DNA of 40,321 nucleotides, taken from Phycisphaerae bacterium. GTDB lineage: Bacteria; Planctomycetota; Phycisphaerae; Sedimentisphaerales; Anaerobacaceae. Below the pieces are notes generated by a model that made no database searches, was not told where the DNA came from, and was given only the letters and a program-made list of their open reading frames with translations. This document shows, piece by piece, positions 23,445-31,145 of the stretch; position 1 is the stretch's first letter; each line of letters begins with the position of its first letter. The translations under genes were made by a program, and so were the position numbers. The stretch is taken from contig JAUXAL010000035.1 in the NCBI GenBank assembly GCA_030619925.1, positions 1 through 40,321 of the forward strand. Direction: 5' to 3'.

Positions 23445-25205
23445 TTATATCAACATATTTATTGAATGATCGCTAACAAACATCTCTTGTAGTTCGTGTA
23501 ATCCAGTATAACTATTGTCGTTTGTCAGCCATTCGTTGGCAGGTGTGTTGTTTGCCCCCGCACCTGGGTTCGCCGAGTCTTGTTGCTGGGCCCAGCCGTT
23601 TTGTGGCGATTGATCTTTAAGAGCCTGTTGCTCTGATTTTTCCCCATCAGATAGCAGAACTTCAAGCCGCTTTATCTGAATACCGCAATCTGCAAGGTCT
23701 CGGATTATCTGCGGCAGTGCCTGCTCAATCTCATATCTGGTTTGTGCCTTGCTGACTTCCAGCAGGCCTGTTATTTGGGCGTCCTGCTCCTGGAATTTTA
23801 TGAAAACCTTCCCCAGTTCCGGTGGATTGAGGCGGACGGTAATTTGCTGGTTCTTGCCTTGTTGGGATAAAGAGTTGTGAATAGATTCAAGAATCTGTTT
23901 GCCAATACCTGCAGAGACATCACTGGACGAAGTCTGCTCTGGCAGATTGGCGGTCTTTGGGGCCTCGGCAGAGGCGGGCGATTGCTCTGTAACGGGAGTT
24001 TGGGGGTTGTTGTGAGAGAGTATCTGCTCAAAATTCGAATTGGAGCTATTGTCGGAGGTCGAGTTGCCACGGTCTTTTGTTTGGCCGGTGGATATTTTGA
24101 CCTCCGTTACATTCAACTTCTGGACAGTAGAATCTCCTGAGAGATTGCCCGCCTGCTCTTTGGCATTGCAGCCTGGCGATTCTGAGAGTGTTTGACCAGG
24201 CTCCGGTTTTGCGACGTTTTGTGAGATGGGGCCCAGGCACTGCTGATCGCCGGTAGCTTTGTTATCGGTTGGTGTCTCAGCGGTAGGAGCGGATTTTTCC
24301 GGACAAATCCCGATAAGCTGGGACTGGGGTTCAGAGGATTTGTCCTGAACCGGTGGACAGTTGGTGTTCAATGGCGGTGTTTCTTGAGTGTCGGAAATAG
24401 CTGGCTTGTCTGCCATAGCCGTTTTTTCGCCGGTAGTGGCTGCCTTGCTGTCGTTGTCAAGAAGAGCTTCGTGTATCAATTCTTTGGTGTTTTCCCCGTT
24501 GTCAGAGGTTGTTGTGGGAACGACTGTTTCATTTGGCATCAGTAGCTCATCGGCGTTTTTGCCTTCCCCAAGCTGGGTATCGGCAGTAGGCGCACCCTTG
24601 GATGTGTCTGGCAGAACGGTTTTGGGCCCGAGTTGGCCGTTGGATGTCTCTGGTAGAACGGTTTTGAGTCCAAGTTGGCCCTTCTCACCAGTAGTTAGAA
24701 GAAGTTTGATTTCGGCTGCCTTGGCAGCTTGTCCAGTAACAGGAGGGGATTTGTCGGTGCTCAAATTGGCGGTCAATTGGGCAAGTAGGTGCCCGGCTTT
24801 CGGTTGCGCTGTTGTAGCGACCTCTTTGACGAGCGGCGCAACTGAAATTATTGACACTGGAGTCGCAAGAAGCTGCGCAGGATTTATCTTAAAAGACGCC
24901 CCAGAGGTCAGGTCTTGTTTTTTTGATGTTGTGTTACCATCTGCTTTCGGGGGTGTTTCAGTCGTTACTGTTTTGCGAAGCGTTTGGCTAAAATCTTGCG
25001 GTGGTTTGTTAACAAGCTCATTTTCGGCGCTAGTGGGTGTATTATCGGTCTTTGTTGTTTCGGGAATGTTAACGGACGGTGGGTTATCATCTGGGGTCGG
25101 GGAGAATTGTGCGGCTTTTTTGACCGCATTGGGTCTTGATGGAACTGGGGCTGCGCTGGCTGTTGCTACGAACATATTATCGATTGTTAACGGACTGGTA
25201 TACAT
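23445..25205 (-). CDS. fliK: Flagellar hook-length control protein FliK
   Basis: This 586-residue protein has a long, low-complexity Thr/Pro/Ser/Lys-rich N-terminal part and a conserved C-terminal Flg_hook domain (about residues 460-545), with QITVRLNPPELGKVFIKFQ, the signature of FliK. FliK is exported, measures the hook and switches the export gate from hook to filament substrates through FlhB. The N-terminal ruler contains a 42-bp tandem duplication. AAGGA lies 7 nt before the ATG. Transcription runs away from the main operon from a sigma-54 promoter about 36 bp upstream. Length is within the wide range of the family. Confidence 0.92.
   Translation of the reverse strand: MYTSPLTIDNMFVATASAAPVPSRPNAVKKAAQFSPTPDDNPPSVNIPETTKTDNTPTSAENELVNKPPQDFSQTLRKTVTTETPPKADGNTTSKKQDLTSGASFKINPAQLLATPVSIISVAPLVKEVATTAQPKAGHLLAQLTANLSTDKSPPVTGQAAKAAEIKLLLTTGEKGQLGLKTVLPETSNGQLGPKTVLPDTSKGAPTADTQLGEGKNADELLMPNETVVPTTTSDNGENTKELIHEALLDNDSKAATTGEKTAMADKPAISDTQETPPLNTNCPPVQDKSSEPQSQLIGICPEKSAPTAETPTDNKATGDQQCLGPISQNVAKPEPGQTLSESPGCNAKEQAGNLSGDSTVQKLNVTEVKISTGQTKDRGNSTSDNSSNSNFEQILSHNNPQTPVTEQSPASAEAPKTANLPEQTSSSDVSAGIGKQILESIHNSLSQQGKNQQITVRLNPPELGKVFIKFQEQDAQITGLLEVSKAQTRYEIEQALPQIIRDLADCGIQIKRLEVLLSDGEKSEQQALKDQSPQNGWAQQQDSANPGAGANNTPANEWLTNDNSYTGLHELQEMFVSDHSINMLI
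24597..24680 (-). repeat. Two tandem 42-bp units within fliK
   Basis: Units 24597-24638 and 24639-24680 differ at only a few positions and encode two 14-residue copies of the form GQLG(L/P)KTVLP(E/D)TS(N/K). The duplication lies in the disordered ruler part of FliK, where length changes are expected to alter hook length. Confidence 0.85.
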
Positions 25206-25240
25206 ATAGCGTCCTTACAAAACAAAACCAACTTGTTTCG

Positions 25241-25256
25241 AGCAACCAACGTGCCA
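25241..25256 (-). promoter_or_regulatory. Sigma-54 promoter of fliK
   Basis: The minus strand reads TGGCAC, five bases, TTGC (25256 down to 25242), matching the -24/-12 consensus TGGCACG-N4-TTGC. The -12 element lies about 36 bp from the fliK start codon, a normal distance. Confidence 0.88.
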
Positions 25257-25593
25257 ACAGTCGAGAAAAAGGTTTCTGTTTAATAATAACTGCTTGCGTG
25301 GACAGAACTTATGAATATTAAAAAGATGGTGATTGCTTGGAAATGTCCTACTGTTAGCTGTATTTGCGGAGAAATATTCCTGGAGGCAGGAAAGAATTTC
25401 CGGTTTGGGTTGATGGCGGGCCCACGCGTAAGTTGAACGGCTTTGCAAGGGGTGTTGATATGTAAAAAACATGTCCGGTTGTATAGAATCCTGACATCGC
25501 TCCTGCCATCCAAATAAGCGATTCCTTGGATTTAAGGCGGTTTTTCGCACAGGATAGGGGGTGATGTGCTGAAAATGGCCGGTTTTGAGCGTT

Positions 25594-25609
25594 TGGCACG
25601 ATTATTGCT
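25594..25609 (+). promoter_or_regulatory. Sigma-54 promoter of the flgB operon
   Basis: TGGCACGATTATTGCT fits the -24/-12 consensus exactly. The predicted transcript starts near 25620, giving an untranslated leader of about 110 nt before flgB that contains three tandem hairpins. An RpoN activator (FlrC/FleR type) would be required; none is in the window. Confidence 0.9.
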
Positions 25610-25639
25610 AATATTTATCTTCAGCAGACAAGGTTTGTG

Positions 25640-25711
25640 CAGGGACCCCGCTTGGCGGGAACCCAGGGACCCCGCTTGGCGGGAAACCAGGGACCCCGCT
25701 TGGCGGGAAAC
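25640..25711. repeat. Three tandem 24-bp hairpin repeats in the flgB leader
   Basis: Three copies of a 24-bp unit start at 25640, 25664 and 25688 with one or two differences. Each contains CCCGC and GCGGG separated by TTG, so each can form a small hairpin. They lie between the sigma-54 promoter and the flgB start codon. There are no spacers, so this is not a CRISPR array. Confidence 0.85.
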
Positions 25712-25732
25712 CATAATATTGGGAAACTTCAG

Positions 25733-26092
25733 ATGTCCAAGACAAACAGCGTAGTAGATCTTCTCGAGGCTGGTATAAGGGCTGAACATCTTCGTCAGAA
25801 AGCGATCGCCAATAACATTGCCAACCTTGAGACCCCGGGATACCGCAGGATTGATGTCAAGTTCGAAGAGTTGCTTGCGAAGGCTTTGGGTTCGCCTGGG
25901 GCAGTTGACCTTAGTGAAATCCAACCACAGATTTATCGGCCCAAACAGACACCGGTAGACTCAAACGGCAACGACGTTAATTTCGAGACTGAAGTGGGCC
26001 AAATGGTCAAAAATACCCTTCGCCACAAGACATATATTCGGCTGCTCAACAAGAAGTACAGCCAAATTGAATTAGCAATGGGCGTAAAGTAG
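25733..26092 (+). CDS. flgB: Flagellar basal-body rod protein FlgB
   Basis: This 119-residue protein carries the rod/hook signature AIANNIANLETPGYRR near its N-terminus and a helical C-terminus (QMVKNTLRHKTYIRLLNKKYSQIELAM). FlgB forms the proximal rod with FlgC and FliE, exported through the flagellar secretion gate. The ATG at 25733 was chosen because a longer open frame starting at 25637 would translate the 24-bp hairpin repeats into a repetitive leader not seen in FlgB. The ribosome-binding site is weak (GGGAAA). It is the first gene of the long operon and is followed by flgC after 72 bp. Confidence 0.93.
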   Translation: MSKTNSVVDLLEAGIRAEHLRQKAIANNIANLETPGYRRIDVKFEELLAKALGSPGAVDLSEIQPQIYRPKQTPVDSNGNDVNFETEVGQMVKNTLRHKTYIRLLNKKYSQIELAMGVK

Positions 26093-26164
26093 TAATCCAC
26101 TGTTAGTTATTGCGGTTCGGCGAATCGAACAGAGACCAGAAAGGAGGGAGAAAGGGTAGAACGA

Positions 26165-26566
26165 ATGGAAGTTGACAATATCTTCAGCCCTATAGATATA
26201 GCGATTTCGGGTTTGCAAGCGCAGCGCAAACAGATGGAAGTGATTTCATCGAATGTTGCCAATGTCCGCACAACCGATGCCGGCAAGGGTGAGCCTTACC
26301 GTAGGCTCGAAGCGGCGTTCAAATCGGATGACGATATAGGCGGCGTTAAGCTGGACAAGATACTTGCGGATATGAGTGATTTTCTTAGGATTTTCGATCC
26401 CGGTAATCCTCATGCGGATGAGGAGGGGTATGTTGCGATGCCCAACGTAAATTTGCCCGTTGAGATGATGAATTTGACTGTTGCGACGCGGGTGTATCGG
26501 GCCAACGCAGCGGTTTTGAAACGTTATCAGCAAATGGTGGAAACCACACTCGAATTACTTCGATAA
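26165..26566 (+). CDS. flgC: Flagellar basal-body rod protein FlgC
   Basis: This 133-residue rod protein starts with a helical segment IAISGLQAQRKQMEVISSNVANVRT, the variant rod signature. It contains GEPYRRLEAAF and ends with VYRANAAVLKRYQQMVETTLELL, the conserved C-terminal helix. With FlgB and FliE it forms the proximal rod in the periplasm. AAAGGAGGGAGAAAGGG precedes the ATG, an unusually purine-rich ribosome-binding region. Length and order are standard for flgB-flgC-fliE. Confidence 0.95.
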   Translation: MEVDNIFSPIDIAISGLQAQRKQMEVISSNVANVRTTDAGKGEPYRRLEAAFKSDDDIGGVKLDKILADMSDFLRIFDPGNPHADEEGYVAMPNVNLPVEMMNLTVATRVYRANAAVLKRYQQMVETTLELLR

Positions 26567-26581
26567 GTTATGGAGTGAGCA

Positions 26582-26944
26582 ATGGTTAACTTGAATGCAA
26601 ATGTAAGTGGGGCCTCAAATGCAATGAAGGGTGTTTGGAAACCCGGCTCGGTACAACCCAGGGCCAATCCCGATTCTTTTGGGATGCCGAAAGTGGGAAG
26701 TTCCGATGCCAAGAAGGCAGACTTTGCTAATGCTGTCAAGGCTGTCGGGAACTACATATCCAAGGTTGATGACCTTCAACAGTCATCAGACATGTCCATA
26801 AAGGATTTATTATCCGGTAAGAATGAGGATATTATCTCGGTGGTCTCGGCGGTGGCTAAAGCTGATATGAGTTTCAAGCTGCTTGTGGGCGTTAGAAATA
26901 AGTTAATTGAAGCGTATAAGCAAACTATGAATATGCCGTTGTAA
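26582..26944 (+). CDS. fliE: Flagellar hook-basal body complex protein FliE
   Basis: This 120-residue protein has the FliE C-terminal pattern DIISVVSAVAKADMSFKLLVGVRNKLIEAYKQTMNMPL. FliE joins the MS ring to the rod and is among the first exported substrates. GGAG lies 6 nt before the ATG and the gene starts 15 bp after flgC. Its stop is followed at once by an AT-rich inverted and heptamer-like repeat that fills the gap to fliF. Confidence 0.93.
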   Translation: MVNLNANVSGASNAMKGVWKPGSVQPRANPDSFGMPKVGSSDAKKADFANAVKAVGNYISKVDDLQQSSDMSIKDLLSGKNEDIISVVSAVAKADMSFKLLVGVRNKLIEAYKQTMNMPL

Positions 26945-27005
26945 TTGATTATATTGATTATTTTTAACGTCTTTTTCAATCACCGGTAATCAATAATCAA
27001 TCAAT
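26944..27005. repeat. AT-rich inverted repeat with partial heptamer period (site C)
   Basis: ATTGATT motifs at 26944 and 26953 face AATCACC, GGTAATC, AATAATC and AATCAAT, consecutive heptamers from 26978 to 27005, on the other strand sense, so a long imperfect hairpin can form. The array ends 11 bp before the fliF start codon. The 7-bp period is less regular than at the other sites. Confidence 0.6.
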
Positions 27006-27016
27006 GAAGGGCTTTA

Positions 27017-28522
27017 ATGGGTTTTCTCGAAAAGATAAACGCAGTTTGGCAAAAGGTAAGTCCGGTTGAGCGGGCTTTGCTTGTTGCGATTGTTCTGATA
27101 TTTGTCAGTGCCGGTGCGCTGCTCACTTATTGGGTCCGCACGCCTGATATGAGAATGCTGTACCAGGAGCTTGCTCCCGAAGAAGCAGGTAAGATTGCAG
27201 AGAAAATCAGTGAAAAGGGCATTGCCTACGAATTGCGAAACGGCGGGACGAGTATCTATGCGCCAGAAGAAAAAGTCTATCAGCTTCGTCTCGATATGGC
27301 GAAAGAGGGACTTCCTGTAGGTGGGCAGGGTGGTTACAAGATATTTGATAATGAAAAAATCGGCGTCAGCCCGTTTGTTCAAAGCGTTAACCTTAAGCGA
27401 GCACTACAGGAAGAACTTGCCAAGAGTATCCAAATGATAGACGGTGTGGATCACGCACGGGTTCATATAGGAAGCACTGAACAGACGCTTTTTACAGCTG
27501 AGGCTGGGAGAACCACTGCTTCTGTTGTTCTTCGACTGAAACCGGGTTATAAATTAAGCGCTTTGAATATAACAGCAATTACCCATTTGGTGTCCGGCAG
27601 TGTTGATGGGCTCAGGTCAGAAAATGTGACCGTGGTAGACAGTCAAGGACGTCTTCTTTCGGGTGAGTCGGACCAGACTATGGCCAGTGGGGCTGGCACG
27701 GTCCAAAGTTATAGGGAAAGAGTGGAGCAGAACTTGGCGGACAAGGTCGAGGATATGCTCACTACTGTTTTGGGGCCTGGGCGGGCTACGGTCAAGGTCA
27801 GTGCCGTTATTGATATGAACAGTGTCAATACTGTTTCAGAAACCTATCAACCAAAGGGAGTTGCTTCAAAAGAAGAGATTACAACCGGCACTGAAACTGA
27901 ACCCGGTATTGTGTCGGCTGAAGGCCAGCCGCCCATACCAGGCGGCACAAAGAAGGACGAAACAATTATTACCGAATACGAGATCGGCAAGACTGTGAAG
28001 CAGGAGGTTGTTTTGCCGGGCGAAATAAAATCTCTGTCGGTGGCTGCTTTTGTTGATTTATCGCCACCCGATGCCAATGAAGCAAGCTCTGGTGGTACGA
28101 CCGCAAAGATAATGGAATTGTCTGAGGTAGAGGAAATTATCAAAAATGCGCTTGGTCTTAAGGAGACAGACTCGCTTACAGTAGTTGACGCCAAGTTCTA
28201 TCGTCCGGTTGTGTTGCTGGTCGATGAAGAGCCGTCCAAGTGGCCTCGCTACATAGCAATTGCCCGCCAGGCTTCTTTAGGGATTATGGCAATTTGTGCG
28301 CTGCTTGTTCTCCGGATGTTCCGTGGTGCAAAGAGAAAAGTGGCCCCGGCGGCCCCGGCAGCGTCGTTGCCCGAAGGTGAGGGGGCCGCCGGCCTTCTTA
28401 CCGGTGGAGGCGGGGCTTCGGAACCATTGGTGTTGCGCGGACAGATAGCCGATGCTTTGGAACGTAATCCTGACCGTGTCAGGCAGTTGTTTACCAGTTG
28501 GATCGAAGAAAAGGGGGAATGA
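27017..28522 (+). CDS. fliF: Flagellar MS-ring protein FliF
   Basis: This 501-residue protein builds the MS ring in the inner membrane. One transmembrane helix is near residues 20-40 (ALLVAIVLIFVSAGALLTYW) and a second near 412-430. Between them are the ring-building motifs, including LYQELAPEEAGKIAEKI and SPFVQSVNLKRALQEELAKSI. The C-terminal tail (QIADALERNPDRVRQLFTSWIEEKG) is the FliG-binding segment. It lies directly before two fliG genes, which presumably bind this tail. The length is slightly below the 520-580 common elsewhere. GAAGGG precedes the ATG. Confidence 0.95.
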   Translation: MGFLEKINAVWQKVSPVERALLVAIVLIFVSAGALLTYWVRTPDMRMLYQELAPEEAGKIAEKISEKGIAYELRNGGTSIYAPEEKVYQLRLDMAKEGLPVGGQGGYKIFDNEKIGVSPFVQSVNLKRALQEELAKSIQMIDGVDHARVHIGSTEQTLFTAEAGRTTASVVLRLKPGYKLSALNITAITHLVSGSVDGLRSENVTVVDSQGRLLSGESDQTMASGAGTVQSYRERVEQNLADKVEDMLTTVLGPGRATVKVSAVIDMNSVNTVSETYQPKGVASKEEITTGTETEPGIVSAEGQPPIPGGTKKDETIITEYEIGKTVKQEVVLPGEIKSLSVAAFVDLSPPDANEASSGGTTAKIMELSEVEEIIKNALGLKETDSLTVVDAKFYRPVVLLVDEEPSKWPRYIAIARQASLGIMAICALLVLRMFRGAKRKVAPAAPAASLPEGEGAAGLLTGGGGASEPLVLRGQIADALERNPDRVRQLFTSWIEEKGE

Positions 28523-28526
28523 ATAA

Positions 28527-29528
28527 GTGGCGTTGACGGGTAAACAGAAAGCTGCGATGCTGTTGATGAGCCTGGATGCAGCAACCGCTGCTGAGCTGCT
28601 TAGAGGTGTTGACGCCGAGGTGGTTCAAGAATTGGCAGTGGAATTGGCGTCTCTGGACGCAGCGGGTTATCGCAGCAGCAGGCAAAGCTTGAAGCTTGCC
28701 CGGCAGTTCTCTAATTCGCTGCAAGCCAGCGAGGGATTTCGCCTTAAGGGTTTCCTAAAGGAAGTGTTAAAAAGTACAGTCGGCCAAGACAAGGCAGACC
28801 AGATCCAGAGCCAGATACAGGATTTGCTGTATAAACGTGATCCTTTCATATCTATTCGTTCCGTCGATTCGCAAACGATGGCATCAGTTCTGGGGAATGA
28901 ACACCCTCAGACTGCTGCGGTGGTTTTATCAGAACTGCCGGCAGAGAAAAACTCAGAGGTACTTGGTTTTTTGGATGGAAGTATCCGATTTAGCATTATC
29001 GGGAGGATGACCGGTTGTGAGACTATGACGGCCGAAGCAAAGGCACAAATAACAAAAACGGTTTGCAGACGTCTTGAGGCTATTATAAGCGGTAGCGCAG
29101 GTGAAGCTTTGCCAGTTCGGCCTGAGCAGTCTTTAAGGAAAGCGGCTGTGGTTTTGCGAAACCTGGGTAAAGAGATTCGAGATGGTCTGCTCGGCGCCAT
29201 ACACGGAAAAGACAACCAAGCTGGTGAAATGGTAGCTAACTTAATGATAATCTGGGAGGATATTCCGCAGATTGCTGACAGGTCGCTGCAAGAGGCCTTG
29301 AGAGGAATTGATGCGAGGGAATTAGCGTTGGCATTGGTCGGGGCCGATGATAGTGTCGTTCAGAAAATAAAGTCCAATATCTCCGAACGAGCGGCCGCTG
29401 CGCTGGATGAGGAAGTATCACTTGTGTCAGTTGCTAAAGAGAAGGATGTTGAAGAGGCCAGAGAGGGAATTGTCCAGGTTTTGCGCGAAATGAATGAGAA
29501 AGGCGAACTTGCGTTTATAGAAGGATAA
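28527..29528 (+). CDS. fliG: Flagellar motor switch protein FliG, copy 1
   Basis: This 333-residue FliG begins at a GTG behind GGGGG. The N-terminal TGKQKAAMLLMSLDAATAAELLRG binds FliF, the EHPQTAAVVLSEL motif in the middle binds FliM, and the C-terminal torque helix reads DIPQIADRSLQEALRGID. The usual acidic pair in DDRS is A-D here. FliG forms the switch ring facing the stator and converts ion flow to rotation. It starts 4 bp after fliF and is followed 56 bp later by a second full-length fliG. It may work beside copy 2 in a mixed ring or serve a distinct motor state. Confidence 0.93.
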   Translation: MALTGKQKAAMLLMSLDAATAAELLRGVDAEVVQELAVELASLDAAGYRSSRQSLKLARQFSNSLQASEGFRLKGFLKEVLKSTVGQDKADQIQSQIQDLLYKRDPFISIRSVDSQTMASVLGNEHPQTAAVVLSELPAEKNSEVLGFLDGSIRFSIIGRMTGCETMTAEAKAQITKTVCRRLEAIISGSAGEALPVRPEQSLRKAAVVLRNLGKEIRDGLLGAIHGKDNQAGEMVANLMIIWEDIPQIADRSLQEALRGIDARELALALVGADDSVVQKIKSNISERAAAALDEEVSLVSVAKEKDVEEAREGIVQVLREMNEKGELAFIEG

Positions 29529-29584
29529 TGTGCGGGATTGCCAAAGATATTGGTGCAAAAAGTTCAAAAGAGAGATTCAAGTAG

Positions 29585-30580
29585 ATGGCATTTACCGGTA
29601 AACAAAAAGCTGCGGTGCTGTTGATGAGTTTGGATGCTGCGACTGGGACTGAGCTGCTCAGGGGACTTGGCGCAGATGATGTTCAAGAGGTTGCTTTGGA
29701 GCTTGCGCGAATCGAGGCATCGCAGCAGCACGATGTCAGGGAGCAGGCGAAGGTTGTCCGAGAGTTCTGTACCTCACTTCAAAGTAAGCAAACTCATAGA
29801 TTTAGTATGAGAGGTTTTCTTAACGAAATGCTTGTAAACGTCCTTGGCAAAGACAGGGCCGAGCAGATTCAGGGTCAGGTTAGAAAGTCGACAGAAATGA
29901 AAGACCTGTTTGTAGATATTCGTTTGGCCAGCATGGACGAACTGATTCTTGCGTTGGAGGGAGAGCACCCACAGACGATTGCTGTAGTACTGTCGGAGCT
30001 GACTCCGAAGAAAAGCCAGGAGGCTCTGTCGCTTTTGAGTGAAGAGGCTCGGCTCAAAGCTGTCTGCAAGATGACGACCCCGGAGCTGGTGGGAGCCGGA
30101 GTAAGGCAGCGGATAGCATCTATGGTTAGTGAACGGCTGAAGAGCTTCAAAGGAGAGACTATTGCGGAAAAACCGGAGCAAACTCTACGAAAACTGGCTA
30201 TTGTGCTAAGTGGTCTGGAGAGAGACCTGCGAGACCAGCTGGTTGATGAGATCGGCAAACATGATGAAGAGACGGCCACTATGGTAAGGCGTTTGATGGT
30301 AACGTGGGAAGATATTCCGTCAATAGCGGACAGGTCTCTGCAGGAAGCGCTGCGAACCGTGGAGTCAGCCAAATTGGCGATGGCGCTTTACGGGGCGGAT
30401 GAAGAGATCGCGCAAAAGATACGCTCAAATATATCTGACAGGGCTGTGGCTATGGTTGACGAAGAGGCTTCACTGATGCAGGAGCCGCTGGAAAAAGAAG
30501 TTCTTTCTGCGAGAGAAGAGGTTGTCAAGCCGTTGCGAGACGCCAATGAGGAGGGCAAACTCAGAATGGTAGGTCGATAG
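29585..30580 (+). CDS. fliG: Flagellar motor switch protein FliG, copy 2
   Basis: This 331-residue paralogue has the same three regions as copy 1: TGKQKAAVLLMSLDAATGTELLRG, EHPQTIAVVLSEL and DIPSIADRSLQEALRTVE. It is full length and all recognisable motifs are intact, so neither copy looks like a pseudogene. The middle and linker parts have diverged clearly, so the duplication is not recent. It also has A-D in place of the D-D pair in the torque helix. It precedes fliH by 4 bp, within the same transcript. Which copy contacts which stator cannot be told from sequence. Confidence 0.93.
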   Translation: MAFTGKQKAAVLLMSLDAATGTELLRGLGADDVQEVALELARIEASQQHDVREQAKVVREFCTSLQSKQTHRFSMRGFLNEMLVNVLGKDRAEQIQGQVRKSTEMKDLFVDIRLASMDELILALEGEHPQTIAVVLSELTPKKSQEALSLLSEEARLKAVCKMTTPELVGAGVRQRIASMVSERLKSFKGETIAEKPEQTLRKLAIVLSGLERDLRDQLVDEIGKHDEETATMVRRLMVTWEDIPSIADRSLQEALRTVESAKLAMALYGADEEIAQKIRSNISDRAVAMVDEEASLMQEPLEKEVLSAREEVVKPLRDANEEGKLRMVGR

Positions 30581-30584
30581 TAGA

Positions 30585-31142
30585 ATGTCGCGGACACTTA
30601 CAGTCCATCTTGAAAGGCCGGTAACGTCGGTACAAATCCTGGATAATTGTCCCGATGGTATCGGGGCTGAATTGTCCGGTCGTGGCGGAGTAAATTCAGG
30701 AACATTAGAGGCCCAGAAAGCTGCATTTTCGCAAGCTTGCCAGAGTCTCAATGGCGTGGTTGCGAAGCTCAATCAGTTTTACGACAAGATGTTTGCCGGG
30801 CATGAAGAAGAAATTGCCAAACTTTCGGTGGAAATCGCTCGAAAGATATTGATGCAAAAAGTCGAAAATGGGGATTATGAAATAGAATCCATCGTCAAAG
30901 AAGCACTCAAACATGCTCCCACGCCTCAGGATGTGGTGGTGCGTTTGAATCCTCAAGACCTTGTGCAGTGCCAAAAGGCCCAGCAGGATGAGCCAAGTGG
31001 CGACTTAGCCGGCATTAAGTTTGTTTCTGACCCCAATATAGGGCGGGCAGAATGCCTGCTTGAGAGTCCAAAAGGGATTATCGAATCGTTGATTAACGGA
31101 CATCTGGAACGAGTTGGTAAAGCACTTAAAAAGGCGGAATGA
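30585..31142 (+). CDS. fliH: Flagellar export ATPase regulator FliH
   Basis: This 185-residue protein has the FliH/HrpE layout: a helical coiled-coil region (about residues 45-100, AKLSVEIARKILMQKVENGDYEI) and a C-terminal globular part with VVVRLNPQDL and VSDPNIGRAECLLESPKGIIESLI. FliH dimers bind FliI, restrain its ATPase activity and link it to the C ring and export gate. It lies between fliG and fliI as in many flagellar operons. Length is slightly short compared with enterobacterial FliH (about 235). The fliI start follows after 3 bp. Confidence 0.88.
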   Translation: MSRTLTVHLERPVTSVQILDNCPDGIGAELSGRGGVNSGTLEAQKAAFSQACQSLNGVVAKLNQFYDKMFAGHEEEIAKLSVEIARKILMQKVENGDYEIESIVKEALKHAPTPQDVVVRLNPQDLVQCQKAQQDEPSGDLAGIKFVSDPNIGRAECLLESPKGIIESLINGHLERVGKALKKAE

Positions 31143-31145
31143 GTT

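Larger units (their letters stand above)
25206..25732. other. Divergent fliK-flgB control region
   Basis: This 527-bp gap contains outward-facing sigma-54 promoters near both ends and the three-copy hairpin repeat before flgB. The middle, about 25258-25590, should hold binding sites for a sigma-54 activator; one candidate is the palindrome with arms GGAAA and TTTCC at 25389-25401. No gene is supported here. Confidence 0.6.

Noticed and set aside
24388-25209. Plus-strand open frame of 273 codons opposite fliK
   Set aside because: Low-complexity Ser/Val/Ala product from the antisense of the Thr/Pro-rich ruler; it has no domain and crosses the fliK start.
25640-25711. CRISPR array
   Set aside because: The three 24-bp repeats are directly adjacent with no spacers.
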